From Chloroflexota bacterium (GTDB lineage: Bacteria; Chloroflexota; Anaerolineae; 4572-78; J111), in assembly GCA_016860845.1 (NCBI GenBank), contig BOKF01000003.1, positions 1 to 64,000 on the forward strand: DNA of 64,000 nucleotides, given 5' to 3'. The translations under genes were made by a program, and so were the position numbers. Shown here piece by piece: positions 52,642-62,047 of the stretch (its first letter is position 1; every line of letters begins with the position of its first letter). The notes beneath the pieces were generated by a model that searched no databases, had not been told where the DNA came from, and saw only the letters and a list, made by a program, of their open reading frames with translations.

Positions 52642-52943
52642 AATAGGCCTCAGAAACAGGTATATCCGGCGGATTATTGGCAGCCTCGTGCTGCAACAGA
52701 AGCATCTTCGGAACAAAAGTCTCATTTTGCCAAATAAATAGACTTGTTATCCCCGAAAAGGTCTCTTAATTTACATCACGCCCCATTCGCGCGGACCCCA
52801 TTATGAAAAATGGGTGGCCACATGAAGTTGCGATATACTCAAAAGTTTGGTTTCTGCCTACTTAGCTAAATCTCCTGTACCCCCCGATAAAGATAATTGG
52901 GGGGGAAATTAGAACTAAATTTAGTCTTTGACCTAAAAAACCC
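52642..52943. other. Non-coding stretch between SSB-like and sortase genes
   Basis: No gene is seen. Six C (52880-52885) and seven G (52899-52905) can form a GC hairpin, and CCCATT/AATGGG near 52798-52815 a smaller one. Confidence 0.3.
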
Positions 52944-52973
52944 TTGACAAACCGCGGTTAATAAGACTATAAT
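52944..52973 (+). promoter_or_regulatory. Consensus promoter with palindrome in the spacer
   Basis: TTGACA (52944-52949), 18 bp, TATAAT (52968-52973). The spacer begins with the 10-bp palindrome AACCGCGGTT (52950-52959), a likely operator. It drives the sortase leader. Confidence 0.75.
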
Positions 52974-52979
52974 AGTGAA

Positions 52980-53176
52980 AATAATAACGAGTGACGGTCA
53001 CGTTCACTCTCCGGGAGATACTCACTCCCGTACTCTCCTGCCGGAAGTGAGGGTATTCAAAGCCTTTATTAATTAAAAGGCTTTACTTTCCACACCCCCC
53101 TCTGCTATAGCAACCAGGCTGGTCCTTGTGGCCGACTTATAAGGTCAATATTGTTGACCTGTAAGGGACTGGTTGT
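52980..53176 (+). other. Structured sortase leader, possible attenuator
   Basis: The ~200-nt leader can form CGGGAG/CTCCCG (53012-53017 with 53025-53030), or alternatively pair CCGGGAGA (53011-53018) with TCTCC...CCGG further down, and a strong AAAGCCTTT/AAAGGCTTT hairpin (53059-53067 with 53076-53084). Mutually exclusive stems suggest regulation. No known riboswitch class is recognised. Confidence 0.4.
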
Positions 53177-54004
53177 ATGCATAGCAGAGTTTTTTTATTT
53201 CTCCTCATCGGTTTAACCGCTTTGGTCGTGGCGACCAGCCCGGCCTTTTTAAAGCCCTTACTAAAAACTGAGCCGACGCCGACATCCACCGTGGCTACGG
53301 CGACGGCAACCTCTAGCCCTACCCCCACACTTGACCCCTTTGGGGATATCCCTATCGCTACTCCTATTGGGGAAGGGGTGGTAATGGTTTATCGCGAAAC
53401 ACTGCCAACTCCTTCGCTTGGGAGCCTTCCGCCCACATTCACCGCTATCCCAACGGCAATTTCAGAGTCTTCTCTAGCTGAGAGCGATTTGGCTCTTCTA
53501 GCGGCAATGACGAGTACTCATCAGATCACGGTTCCTGTGCCACCCCCTCCGCCCGGTCCCCCACCTGACCGGCTATTTATTACCAAATTGAATCGTGATT
53601 TGCCCGTAGAGCCGGTGGAGATGATCCCATCGCAGCTTGCACCCGGCGTTTTTGAATGGGATGTGCCCGACCATCGGGCTGCTGGGTGGCTCAATACTTC
53701 TGCCCCATTCGGTATGTCCGGTAACACGGTCTTGGATGGCCATCACAACATCAAGGGTGAGGCGTTTCGCGATTTATGGACGCTTCAAGGTGGCGATGAG
53801 CTTATTCTATATGCCGGCCCTCAAATGAGAACATACGCGGTAGATAAGGTCCTTATTTTACCCGAAAGAGATCAGCCCTTAGAGATTCGATTGGCTAATG
53901 CCAGGCATATTCAGCCCACCAACGACGAGCGGTTAACGCTCATCACCTGTTGGCCGTATGAGAGTAACACCCATCGCGTCGTAGTCATTGCTTTTCCCAA
54001 ATAA
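53177..54004 (+). CDS. Sortase-like transpeptidase
   Basis: A 275-aa protein: N-terminal membrane anchor (about 5-27), a Thr/Pro/Ser-rich linker (about 30-130), and a sortase barrel with H189-H190 in DGHHN, C258 in LITCWP and R267 in HRVVVIA, the His-Cys-Arg triad. Sortases join surface proteins to the envelope or polymers; many Chloroflexota carry them. The next gene, a secreted protein, may be related to its function, but no LPxTG-type signal is seen there. Confidence 0.85.
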   Translation: MHSRVFLFLLIGLTALVVATSPAFLKPLLKTEPTPTSTVATATATSSPTPTLDPFGDIPIATPIGEGVVMVYRETLPTPSLGSLPPTFTAIPTAISESSLAESDLALLAAMTSTHQITVPVPPPPPGPPPDRLFITKLNRDLPVEPVEMIPSQLAPGVFEWDVPDHRAAGWLNTSAPFGMSGNTVLDGHHNIKGEAFRDLWTLQGGDELILYAGPQMRTYAVDKVLILPERDQPLEIRLANARHIQPTNDERLTLITCWPYESNTHRVVVIAFPK

Positions 54005-54100
54005 ACATTCGCCTGTTCCTGTTTCTGAAATGTTACGCCAGATTTCTCAAAAAGATCACCCCTTATCAAATCCTCACCTAGCACCCCAAGGAGGTTTACC

Positions 54101-57100
54101 ATGCAGGCTAAGCAACCGGCTTTTGTTTTAGTATTCATCATTGCGATCGTTTTCTTTCTGCCCATTTTTCAAGTTCAAGCTCAAGGAGAAACAGTTGATT
54201 CAGACCGAGACGGTATAAGCGATGTGAGTGAGTGTCCGCTCGATCAATGTCTTGATACGGATGGAGACGGTGCTCTGGATAAAAACGACGCCGATGATGA
54301 TAACGATGGACGGCCTACTTCTGAGGAAGGAGCGGTAACCGACCTGGATACGGACACGATCCCCAGTTATCTGGACCCAACCAATGGAAGTGCCGGCAAA
54401 CTCGCTGGTCAGAATAATGGCAATGGGGGTGGAGACAGTGATGGCGATGGCGCGCCGGACCGTTTTGAATGTCCAGGGGGGATACCTTGTCCTGACACGG
54501 ACAGCGATCTCGTCCCCGATTATTTCGATCCCGATCTGCCACAGATATGCGCTTCACCCTCTCCCACGCTCTCCTATTTCGGCGGAAGCTCCTCCAATAT
54601 TCCTGTACCGACCGGCCAGGAGGAAAGTTGGTATCAAATCCCGTTACTACCGGGAGATACCACTCATTTCACTTTTTCGGCTACGGTCGATGCGGAAGTC
54701 ATCGTCTATGCGCCCTTTATTGACCCTGAAACGGGACAAACGACCCAGTTGATCAACGATCCGGCCGGGCAAAACATCCTGGGCGATGTGGGAGACCGGG
54801 CTGTTCTATCTAATCTGAATCCCATTGGCGAACTCTCAGATATTGGCCGGATGAAGGGGATTGGCCGGATGAAAGGGATCGGCCGGATGAAAGGGATTGG
54901 GGGTATTGTTGGATCTCAGAATGGAACAGCGCATACTATTTCCTTTGGAGCCGGCGCAAACTGGGGCTGGTACTGCCTTGAAATTCATCGCCAACCTGCC
55001 ACTGGGAACATCGCCGGAACCTACTCGATGGGCTGGCAGGTTGACTCTGCTTCCTTCGAGCGCCAGATGACGACCCCGCTGCCCTCATTTCCAACTCCGC
55101 CCACGGATGCCTCGATTGAAACGCTTATCGTGAGCCACCGAGGTCGGTTAGCAGATCTCTATCCTACCGAAGGAGCGACGCTCGATCTCCTGTTCAATCG
55201 GCTCGCTACCATTCCTGCGGCTAAAGTACTGGATTTGAATACAGTGCCCCAAATCAGCCAAGTTTACAGCCAGTTCGTGATAAGCCCCACCGTTTCGGCG
55301 GCCAACTATGCCGCGATGGGGGTAGATAAGGCCTTGGAAGCGCAGATGGCCGCTTATCCTAACCTGAAAAACATCATCCTCGTTGGTTCGGATACGGTGA
55401 TCCCCTTCCACCGCCTTTATGATGAAACCCGGATTGCGAATGAATATGAGTACCTGTCCACTTCGGGAGCTTTGCCGGGTAGTGCGATCGAACAAGCGCA
55501 TCGCCGGTTCTTTTACTTTTCTGATGCCCCCTATGCCTCGACAGTAAGCACGGTCGGCTTTATCGCCGGCCGCCCCATCTACTTACCCGACTACGGGCTA
55601 GGCCGCCTGGTCGAGACGCCGGCCGAGATGCTGGCTGCAACAGATAGTTACCTGGCTAACGCCACCCTCTCGCTGAACACGGGATTGGTGGTCGGCTACG
55701 AATTCTTGAATGACCTGGCCAGCCGGCAAATGGTCCTGGGTCTGGATCGGGGGATTGCGATGACGCCGTTGATCGGCGATGTCTGGACCGCGAATGACCT
55801 TAAGGTCCGTTTGTTCACCATGCCTAAAGCACCCCGCTTTGCCAACATCAACGGCCACTTTAACCACTTCGAGAGTAAGGCAGCAAATATTAGCTCAGGA
55901 ACGACCACCGCTATCGAAATCAGAGACGCCAGCCCCGATTTTTCCAGCGGTCTCTACGTTTCAGTCGGCTGTCAGGCTGGCTTCAATATGCCTGATGAGC
56001 AGGCTTCAGCCGATAAAGCCTATGATTTCGCCCAAGCTTTCGTCAGCCGTGGCGGGGTCTGGGTAGGAGCCGCCTCTTATGCTTATGGCGATAGCGATCT
56101 GGTCGCTTATAGCGAACTGCTCAATCTCAAGTTTATGCAGGATTTGAAGAATAATCAGACGGTTGGAAATGCCTTTGTCCTGGCCAAGCGGGCGTATTTC
56201 CAAAAAGCGAGCTCTCTATCAATCTACGACGAGAAAGTCTTACACTCGTACACAATGTACGGCTTCCCAATGTACAAGGTGCAGCTGCCAAGTAGTGGCG
56301 GATCATCCACAACCCCGCCTCAAAGCATTTCCGCGCCTGCGGCTGCACCCCCGGCGCTGGTCAGCCGGGTGCTTACGACGACCCCCCAATTGACCCTCAA
56401 TGAAACGGATCATGGATCCTACTACGAAGCGGGTGGCGGTGAAGTGACAGTTGAGGCAGGGCAACCTGTTCAACCTAAAGTGGTGACCGAAGTCCATGTA
56501 GAAAACTCAGTCACGCATGGCGCCCTCTGGTTGGGCGGCGTGTTCACCGAAACCTTGAATTTTGATCCGGTGATTGGCGGTATTGTCACTTCCAACCCTC
56601 TCAGCAGCGAACCAGCTTTTGATCTTGAAGGTTGGGTACCCTCTACGCCGGTGGGCGTGATCAGTCGCATGGAGGGTAACGAAGACAATCTGTCTGAGAA
56701 TTTGATTATTATCCCCGCTCAGTTTAATGCCGCCTCGAAAAAGCAGCGGCTGTATAGCCAGGTGCTTTATCAAACCTATCATGCTGCGGCCAGCATCACC
56801 GATTTCACGGCTCCAGAAATCCTGGAGGTCACCACGAGTTCGACCTTCACTGTCACCGTCAAAGCGACGGACCCCAGTAGCGTTGTACGGGTACCAGTTC
56901 TCTGGCGTGCTGAAGGAGAGTACAGCTGGCATGTGCTCGACCTGGGGTCAAGCGGCGGGCAGATGTGGTCTGGGACTATTCCCTATCAAGGTAACAAAAA
57001 CCTCCTCTTCCTGGTCCAGGCTTTGGATGGGGCCGGGAATGTTTCCCTACTCGACGACAATGGTTACGAATTTGTGATTAGTAAAAACGCAGGTGGAATT

Positions 57101-57124
57101 TACCTGCCCATCATTATCAAATAG
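54101..57124 (+). CDS. Secreted gingipain-like (C25/caspase-fold) protease with TSP3 repeats
   Basis: A 1007-aa protein with an AAGGAGG ribosome site, signal peptide (about 1-28, cut after VQAQ), then Asp-rich thrombospondin-type-3 calcium repeats (about 33-150). A gingipain-like domain follows, with H586 in NGHFNH and C624 in VGCQAG as the likely catalytic dyad, and beta-sandwich regions to the end. The C-terminus IYLPIIIK resembles the tail common on secreted Chloroflexota proteins. It is probably exported and active on peptides. Confidence 0.75.
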   Translation: MQAKQPAFVLVFIIAIVFFLPIFQVQAQGETVDSDRDGISDVSECPLDQCLDTDGDGALDKNDADDDNDGRPTSEEGAVTDLDTDTIPSYLDPTNGSAGKLAGQNNGNGGGDSDGDGAPDRFECPGGIPCPDTDSDLVPDYFDPDLPQICASPSPTLSYFGGSSSNIPVPTGQEESWYQIPLLPGDTTHFTFSATVDAEVIVYAPFIDPETGQTTQLINDPAGQNILGDVGDRAVLSNLNPIGELSDIGRMKGIGRMKGIGRMKGIGGIVGSQNGTAHTISFGAGANWGWYCLEIHRQPATGNIAGTYSMGWQVDSASFERQMTTPLPSFPTPPTDASIETLIVSHRGRLADLYPTEGATLDLLFNRLATIPAAKVLDLNTVPQISQVYSQFVISPTVSAANYAAMGVDKALEAQMAAYPNLKNIILVGSDTVIPFHRLYDETRIANEYEYLSTSGALPGSAIEQAHRRFFYFSDAPYASTVSTVGFIAGRPIYLPDYGLGRLVETPAEMLAATDSYLANATLSLNTGLVVGYEFLNDLASRQMVLGLDRGIAMTPLIGDVWTANDLKVRLFTMPKAPRFANINGHFNHFESKAANISSGTTTAIEIRDASPDFSSGLYVSVGCQAGFNMPDEQASADKAYDFAQAFVSRGGVWVGAASYAYGDSDLVAYSELLNLKFMQDLKNNQTVGNAFVLAKRAYFQKASSLSIYDEKVLHSYTMYGFPMYKVQLPSSGGSSTTPPQSISAPAAAPPALVSRVLTTTPQLTLNETDHGSYYEAGGGEVTVEAGQPVQPKVVTEVHVENSVTHGALWLGGVFTETLNFDPVIGGIVTSNPLSSEPAFDLEGWVPSTPVGVISRMEGNEDNLSENLIIIPAQFNAASKKQRLYSQVLYQTYHAAASITDFTAPEILEVTTSSTFTVTVKATDPSSVVRVPVLWRAEGEYSWHVLDLGSSGGQMWSGTIPYQGNKNLLFLVQALDGAGNVSLLDDNGYEFVISKNAGGIYLPIIIK
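54842..54895 (+). repeat. 18-bp tandem repeat (3 copies) in the protease gene
   Basis: ATTGGCCGGATGAAAGGG repeats three times, giving IGRMKG units. Copies differ by two bases. It lies in a linker and may be prone to slippage. Confidence 0.8.
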
Positions 57125-57155
57125 CGCCTCCTAACCTACGAAGGAATAGATCATC

Positions 57156-58511
57156 ATGGACTTAAACGACAACAATGCCAAAGATAGAGCAGCCGCTCTC
57201 AAATTGCAGCGAGAGACACGCCGTCCGTTTGAAGATACGCTGCACCGTCTGGAAAATAAGAAGTTTAACCTCCTTCTTCAACTAGCCCTGGATTTGTCTC
57301 AATCGCTGACAACCGACCAGTTAATTGATCGAGTCGCCCAGCCCATTTGCGCTTTACTCGAGGCTGACCAGGTTTTCCTGCTGCTTCAGGATGCCCGGAG
57401 CGAGTTGCACATCCGGGCTGAATACAGTCGCCTGGCAGCGCCCAACCGCAACTTCGTTTCCCAGTCAGTTTGCGACCGAGCTATTGGCGGGAATGCCATC
57501 CTCATCCCCGAAGCATTAAGTGACCCGCTCTTTCAGTTCAAACAAAGTGTCATGGCTTTGAATCTGCGCAGTGTTATCGCCTGTCCCATTACGCCGGTCG
57601 GCAGCGTTATCCCCACCGGTGTTCTTTATGTTTGCTCCTACACGACCGGCGAGTTGTTTAATCAAGGTGATCTGCAACTGGTCAGGGCTTGCGCCTCGGT
57701 CGTCAGCCTCCATCTGGACCGGACCCGAGTTCTGGCCGAAAAAGATCGGCTGCTCAAAGAATTTGAGGCAACAGCTGCCAGTCGGGGGCGGGTGGTTGAA
57801 GTAGCCAGTCACGAATTGGGTATCCCCACCCAGCGTATCTGGATGGGAGTTGACGTCGGTAAAAACAAAGTTAAGCACCTCAAAGCAAATCTTGGCCAGG
57901 GAATCCCAGTCACGCTGGAAGACCTCGAAAATATCGAACAAACGTTGGAGGAGGCCGCTTTAGGCCTGGCGGCCCTCAAGAAACGCTTTATCGAACCGTT
58001 GCGGAACTTCAATCTACTGGAACTGCAAATTGCCCAAATGTCACCCACCTTTATGCCGCCCTCGACCGTGACGGCGATGCAGGTAAAATGGCGAGAGAGG
58101 GCAGCCCGGCATCGGCTCTTGATGTTCGAGCGTTTACCGGTTTCACTTCAGTGTGATCATGCCTTGATCGAAACCGCCTTGACGAATCTCATCGATAATG
58201 CCGTCAAATACTCGCCAGCAGACTCCCCGATCAATGTGACGGCAACTTTGAACAAAGACCATCTCCAAATTGCTGTTGAGGATGAAGGTATTGGTATCCC
58301 CCCCGAAGACTTGCCCTTCGTCTGCAACTGGCTGGTGCGGGGCAGCAATGTCGCTACTTTAGCGAGTCAACCCTGCGGTCTCGGGATTGGTTTGTATGCG
58401 GCCCGCCGGATTATTGAGGCGCATGGAGGCGAGCTAAAAATCGAAAGTGTTTTAGGGAAAGGGACGCGGGTGATCGTGCGGTTGCCCGCCTTTGTTGAAC
58501 GTGTTCGCTAG
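57156..58511 (+). CDS. GAF-domain sensor histidine kinase
   Basis: A 451-aa cytoplasmic kinase: GAF domain (about 45-185), HisKA box ASHELG with H219, and HATPase (N box LTNLIDNAVKYSP, G1 VEDEGIGIP, G2 GLGIGL). A response regulator is not adjacent; instead its end overlaps the Ser/Thr kinase gene, so the two are likely one pathway. Confidence 0.85.
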   Translation: MDLNDNNAKDRAAALKLQRETRRPFEDTLHRLENKKFNLLLQLALDLSQSLTTDQLIDRVAQPICALLEADQVFLLLQDARSELHIRAEYSRLAAPNRNFVSQSVCDRAIGGNAILIPEALSDPLFQFKQSVMALNLRSVIACPITPVGSVIPTGVLYVCSYTTGELFNQGDLQLVRACASVVSLHLDRTRVLAEKDRLLKEFEATAASRGRVVEVASHELGIPTQRIWMGVDVGKNKVKHLKANLGQGIPVTLEDLENIEQTLEEAALGLAALKKRFIEPLRNFNLLELQIAQMSPTFMPPSTVTAMQVKWRERAARHRLLMFERLPVSLQCDHALIETALTNLIDNAVKYSPADSPINVTATLNKDHLQIAVEDEGIGIPPEDLPFVCNWLVRGSNVATLASQPCGLGIGLYAARRIIEAHGGELKIESVLGKGTRVIVRLPAFVERVR

Positions 58512-61500
58512 CATCGCCGAACGTTACGAAATCAAAGAAACTCTTGGGGCTGGAGGAGCCGGGGTGGTGTACCGGGTCTGGGATCGGGTCCGCGAGCACG
58601 AAGTCGCGCTCAAATGGTTGAGGGGTACAGCCGGCAACTTGGGGGCCGAATTCCGGCTGCTCTCGCAACTCAATCATCCCCACCTGCTCAAGGTCCATGA
58701 CTACGGTTACTTTGAAGGCAATCCTTACTACACCATGGACATTCTGCCCGACGCCAAGCCGCTCTCGGTCAAAGACCCGTGGGACTACTCCTTCCAGTTT
58801 TTGCGCGGCCTGGACTATATCCACGCCCAGGGGGTCATTCACCGGGACCTCAAACCGGCCAATATCATGGTTTCCTGCCGCCAGGTTTATCTGGTCGATT
58901 TTGGCCTGGCAGTGGCCGGCGCCCGCGGCGGCACGCTTTTTTATGCCTCACCTGAACAGCTGGCCGGGCGGGAGATAGACTATCGGAGTGATCTCTATGC
59001 GGTCGGGATCATGCTGTATGAACGGGTCTATGGGGAAGGAGAACACCCTTTTAAGGGCCGATTTGCCGAATCGATGCGCGCGACGGCCACTTTTCCAGCG
59101 GGCCGGGAACCCGGCCCGCTGTGGTGGATCATCCGGGCCTGCCTGGAGCGTGAGCCCGGCGCTCGCCCCGACTCGGCCGGCGAAGTTTTGCAGCGCCTGA
59201 TTCAAGTCCTGGGAATCAATGAACCCCAGGAGACGCCCGACACCCTCATGGCCTGGGTGCGGCCAGCCACATTTATTGGGCGCGAAGCCGAGTTGGCCCA
59301 GCTCGATCAGCTGGCGACCCAGCGCCGGGTCATTTACCTCAGCGGGATGCCCGGCGTGGGTAAAAGTCGCCTGGCTAAAGAGTGGGGGAATCAACTGCTG
59401 ACGGACGGGCGGGTGGCCACCGTGCTAAACAGTCGCCTCGCAGGGGAGCATCTCAGAGGTTGGCAGCGGATTTTGCATGAAGGTCTGTGCTTGCTCGACA
59501 AAATAAGCCGGGAGACTTTACGCCATGAGTTGGAAATTAGTCGGCGGGAGAAGCGTCAGGGGGTAACCGAGGCCATTCTGGGCCAGGTTTTGAAATCTAT
59601 CCCGCTGCCGGCGCTATTGATTCTGGATGATTACCATTACCTGGCTGCCGAGGAAGCCAATCGTTCCATCCTAACCTATCTCGAACAGCTGATTACCGCC
59701 GATGACCTACCCATTACGATTCTGCTGATTGGGCGAGAGTTCGACGCTTTTCCAGTCGATCACCGGGTCGCCCTGACCGATTTATCTCACGAGCAGGCCC
59801 GCCTGGTCTTAAATAGCGTTTTGCCCGACCTGACCGAAGAGGCATTAACCCAATTGGTGGTCCAGTGCGGGGGGAACCCAGCGTTTATTGAAGAGACCGC
59901 CCGCTTGCTCGTCGAGGATGGCTCGGTCACCAAAACACAGCAGGGCTGGCAAATGCAGCCCAGAGCCTCTTTGCCCCACAACGAGACCATGAACAGTCTG
60001 GTCTACGAGCGCCTGGCTTGCTTGCCAGCTCCCCTGCGCGAAGCCCTGGAAGTGGCCGCCCTCCTGGGTCACACCTTTCCCATCTCGATCTTTGAAAAAC
60101 TCTGCTATCCGCGCAGTCTCCTGGAGCTGGAACGGCGCCAGTTTATTGAACTGCACGGGCCGGAAGCGCACTTCAAATCGGGCGTGATCACTCATATCGT
60201 TTACGAAACCATTACCCCGCTCGAGCGCCGGCAAACCCTGCATCGCCGCGCCGGCGAACTATTTGCCGCCAGCCAGCCCGGTAACAGCTTTGCCCTGGCC
60301 CACCACTTCTCCCTGGCGGGCGAGCCGTTCCGAGACCGGGCGCTGCCCTATATCCTGGAAGCCGCTCATACGGCCCAGGCGAACCTGAGTTTCTATGAAG
60401 CCTTGAAGTGGTACGGCGTGGCCGAGAACCTGGTCGAGCCGGCCAATGAAGACGCGCGCTGGGACATTGCTCTGGGCGAAAACGATATCTGGCGGCAGAT
60501 GGCCAATCTGGAAGGGCAGGAGAGCAGCCTGGCCCGGCTGCGACGCCGGGCCAAGTCCCCGCTCAAGCAGGCCATCTATTTCAATCGCCTGGCCCGGCTG
60601 CGTTGGGAAAACGGGCACTACGACAACAGCCTGGATGCAGCCGGCAAGGCCCTGGCCCTGGCCAAGCAAGCCGGGGATTTGGGGGAACAGGCCCGGGCTT
60701 TATCCAACCTGGCCCAGGTTTATTACAACCGGGAACAGTTTCATGAGGCCGCCGAGTGCTTGGACCTGGCCCTGGTCCTCCCTGGCAGCCTCACTTCCAT
60801 TCGCGCCAACATTCTGAACATGCGCGGGAGTGTGGCCGCCGATTTGGGGCACGCCGTCGAAGCCAATGAGTATTTCCAGCAGGCCCTGGTCGCCCGCCGG
60901 GAGATTGGCGACCGCTGGGGCGAAGCCCAAACCCTGGGCAATATCGCCGTGGTCGCCGCCGACGGCGGCGATTTCTCCATCGCTTTAGTCCGTTTAGAAG
61001 AAGCCCTCAATCTTTGGAAAAAGATCGGCGACCAGGTGTATATCGCCATTACCCAGGTCAACCTGGGGGATGCCGCCCGGCGGATCGGGGAATATGGCCT
61101 GGCCCGCAAGCATCTAACCGCGGCGGTGATCACCTTTGAAGCTTATGACCGCCAGGACGGCCGCTTCCACGCCATTCACAACCTGGCTGGAGTGCAGATG
61201 GATTGCGGCGAACTGAAAGACGCGCACATGAGATTGCAGACTCTCCTAGACGAACTGCACCAAGAGGTGCGCTCCCGGGCCATGGTCTTGACCGATCTGG
61301 CCTACCTGTATCTCAAACTGCAAGATAAGCTGGGGGCTGGCGAGCTGGCTCGCCGGGCCATCGACCTATGGAGCGAAACTGGTAATGAGCCTAACTTTCA
61401 CATGGCAACGGCCTTGCTGGCCGAGGCCGGTGAGATCGATCTAGCCTGTTGGCAACACCTCAGAGCGGACGCGTCCCTGTTGATCGGCGCCGAAAATCCG

Positions 61501-61887
61501 CCTCACCTGGCCTGGATGAGCTGGTATCGGGCCTTACAGGCGGCGGGGCACGAAGGGGAAGCCCAGTTCGCGATTCAGCAGGCCGTCACGACCTTATTGG
61601 AACAGGCCCGAAAACTAACCAATATGAGACATAGGCAGAGTTTTCTGCACGTCGCTCAACTCTCTGTAGACACCTTAACCACCTGGCGGCAGACCCTCCT
61701 GACCTGTTCAGGAGGAGGGCAAGGAGCGATTTGGACGGGGGTTGAACTGTGGCGCCTTGGGGCTAAACAGCAAGCGCAAGCCTACCTGGATTATGCTCTG
61801 GGGGAAATCGAAGCAGAGCGGTATTCCCCGTCCGACGAGGAAATGGATACCTTCGAAGAGGCCTATGTCGATGTTTTTGCCCTATAA
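58501..61887 (+). CDS. Ser/Thr kinase - AAA ATPase - TPR signalling giant (PknK-like)
   Basis: A ~1128-aa protein: kinase domain with LGAGGAGVVY, ALKWL lysine, IHRDLKPANI and VDFGLA all intact; then a STAND-type ATPase with GMPGVGKS and ILDDYHYL; then many TPRs to the C-terminus. Layout is like PknK/AfsR-type regulators that integrate signals and act on transcription or other proteins. It starts at GTG 58501 or TTG 58492, inside the end of the GAF kinase gene, so they are co-translated. Confidence 0.85.
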   Translation: MFASIAERYEIKETLGAGGAGVVYRVWDRVREHEVALKWLRGTAGNLGAEFRLLSQLNHPHLLKVHDYGYFEGNPYYTMDILPDAKPLSVKDPWDYSFQFLRGLDYIHAQGVIHRDLKPANIMVSCRQVYLVDFGLAVAGARGGTLFYASPEQLAGREIDYRSDLYAVGIMLYERVYGEGEHPFKGRFAESMRATATFPAGREPGPLWWIIRACLEREPGARPDSAGEVLQRLIQVLGINEPQETPDTLMAWVRPATFIGREAELAQLDQLATQRRVIYLSGMPGVGKSRLAKEWGNQLLTDGRVATVLNSRLAGEHLRGWQRILHEGLCLLDKISRETLRHELEISRREKRQGVTEAILGQVLKSIPLPALLILDDYHYLAAEEANRSILTYLEQLITADDLPITILLIGREFDAFPVDHRVALTDLSHEQARLVLNSVLPDLTEEALTQLVVQCGGNPAFIEETARLLVEDGSVTKTQQGWQMQPRASLPHNETMNSLVYERLACLPAPLREALEVAALLGHTFPISIFEKLCYPRSLLELERRQFIELHGPEAHFKSGVITHIVYETITPLERRQTLHRRAGELFAASQPGNSFALAHHFSLAGEPFRDRALPYILEAAHTAQANLSFYEALKWYGVAENLVEPANEDARWDIALGENDIWRQMANLEGQESSLARLRRRAKSPLKQAIYFNRLARLRWENGHYDNSLDAAGKALALAKQAGDLGEQARALSNLAQVYYNREQFHEAAECLDLALVLPGSLTSIRANILNMRGSVAADLGHAVEANEYFQQALVARREIGDRWGEAQTLGNIAVVAADGGDFSIALVRLEEALNLWKKIGDQVYIAITQVNLGDAARRIGEYGLARKHLTAAVITFEAYDRQDGRFHAIHNLAGVQMDCGELKDAHMRLQTLLDELHQEVRSRAMVLTDLAYLYLKLQDKLGAGELARRAIDLWSETGNEPNFHMATALLAEAGEIDLACWQHLRADASLLIGAENPPHLAWMSWYRALQAAGHEGEAQFAIQQAVTTLLEQARKLTNMRHRQSFLHVAQLSVDTLTTWRQTLLTCSGGGQGAIWTGVELWRLGAKQQAQAYLDYALGEIEAERYSPSDEEMDTFEEAYVDVFAL

Positions 61888-62047
61888 ACCTGCTGAAAAG
61901 CGGCTTGTATATAGCTAGACTGAACATTTCAATAATTAAGTTAAAAAGTAGAAGGGAAGGCAATTACTACGAAAAAATTTGACTAAATCCCACCAAAAGT
62001 CAGGAACCTACGACTTCACATTCTATTTCTCTTATCAGGAGTACAAA

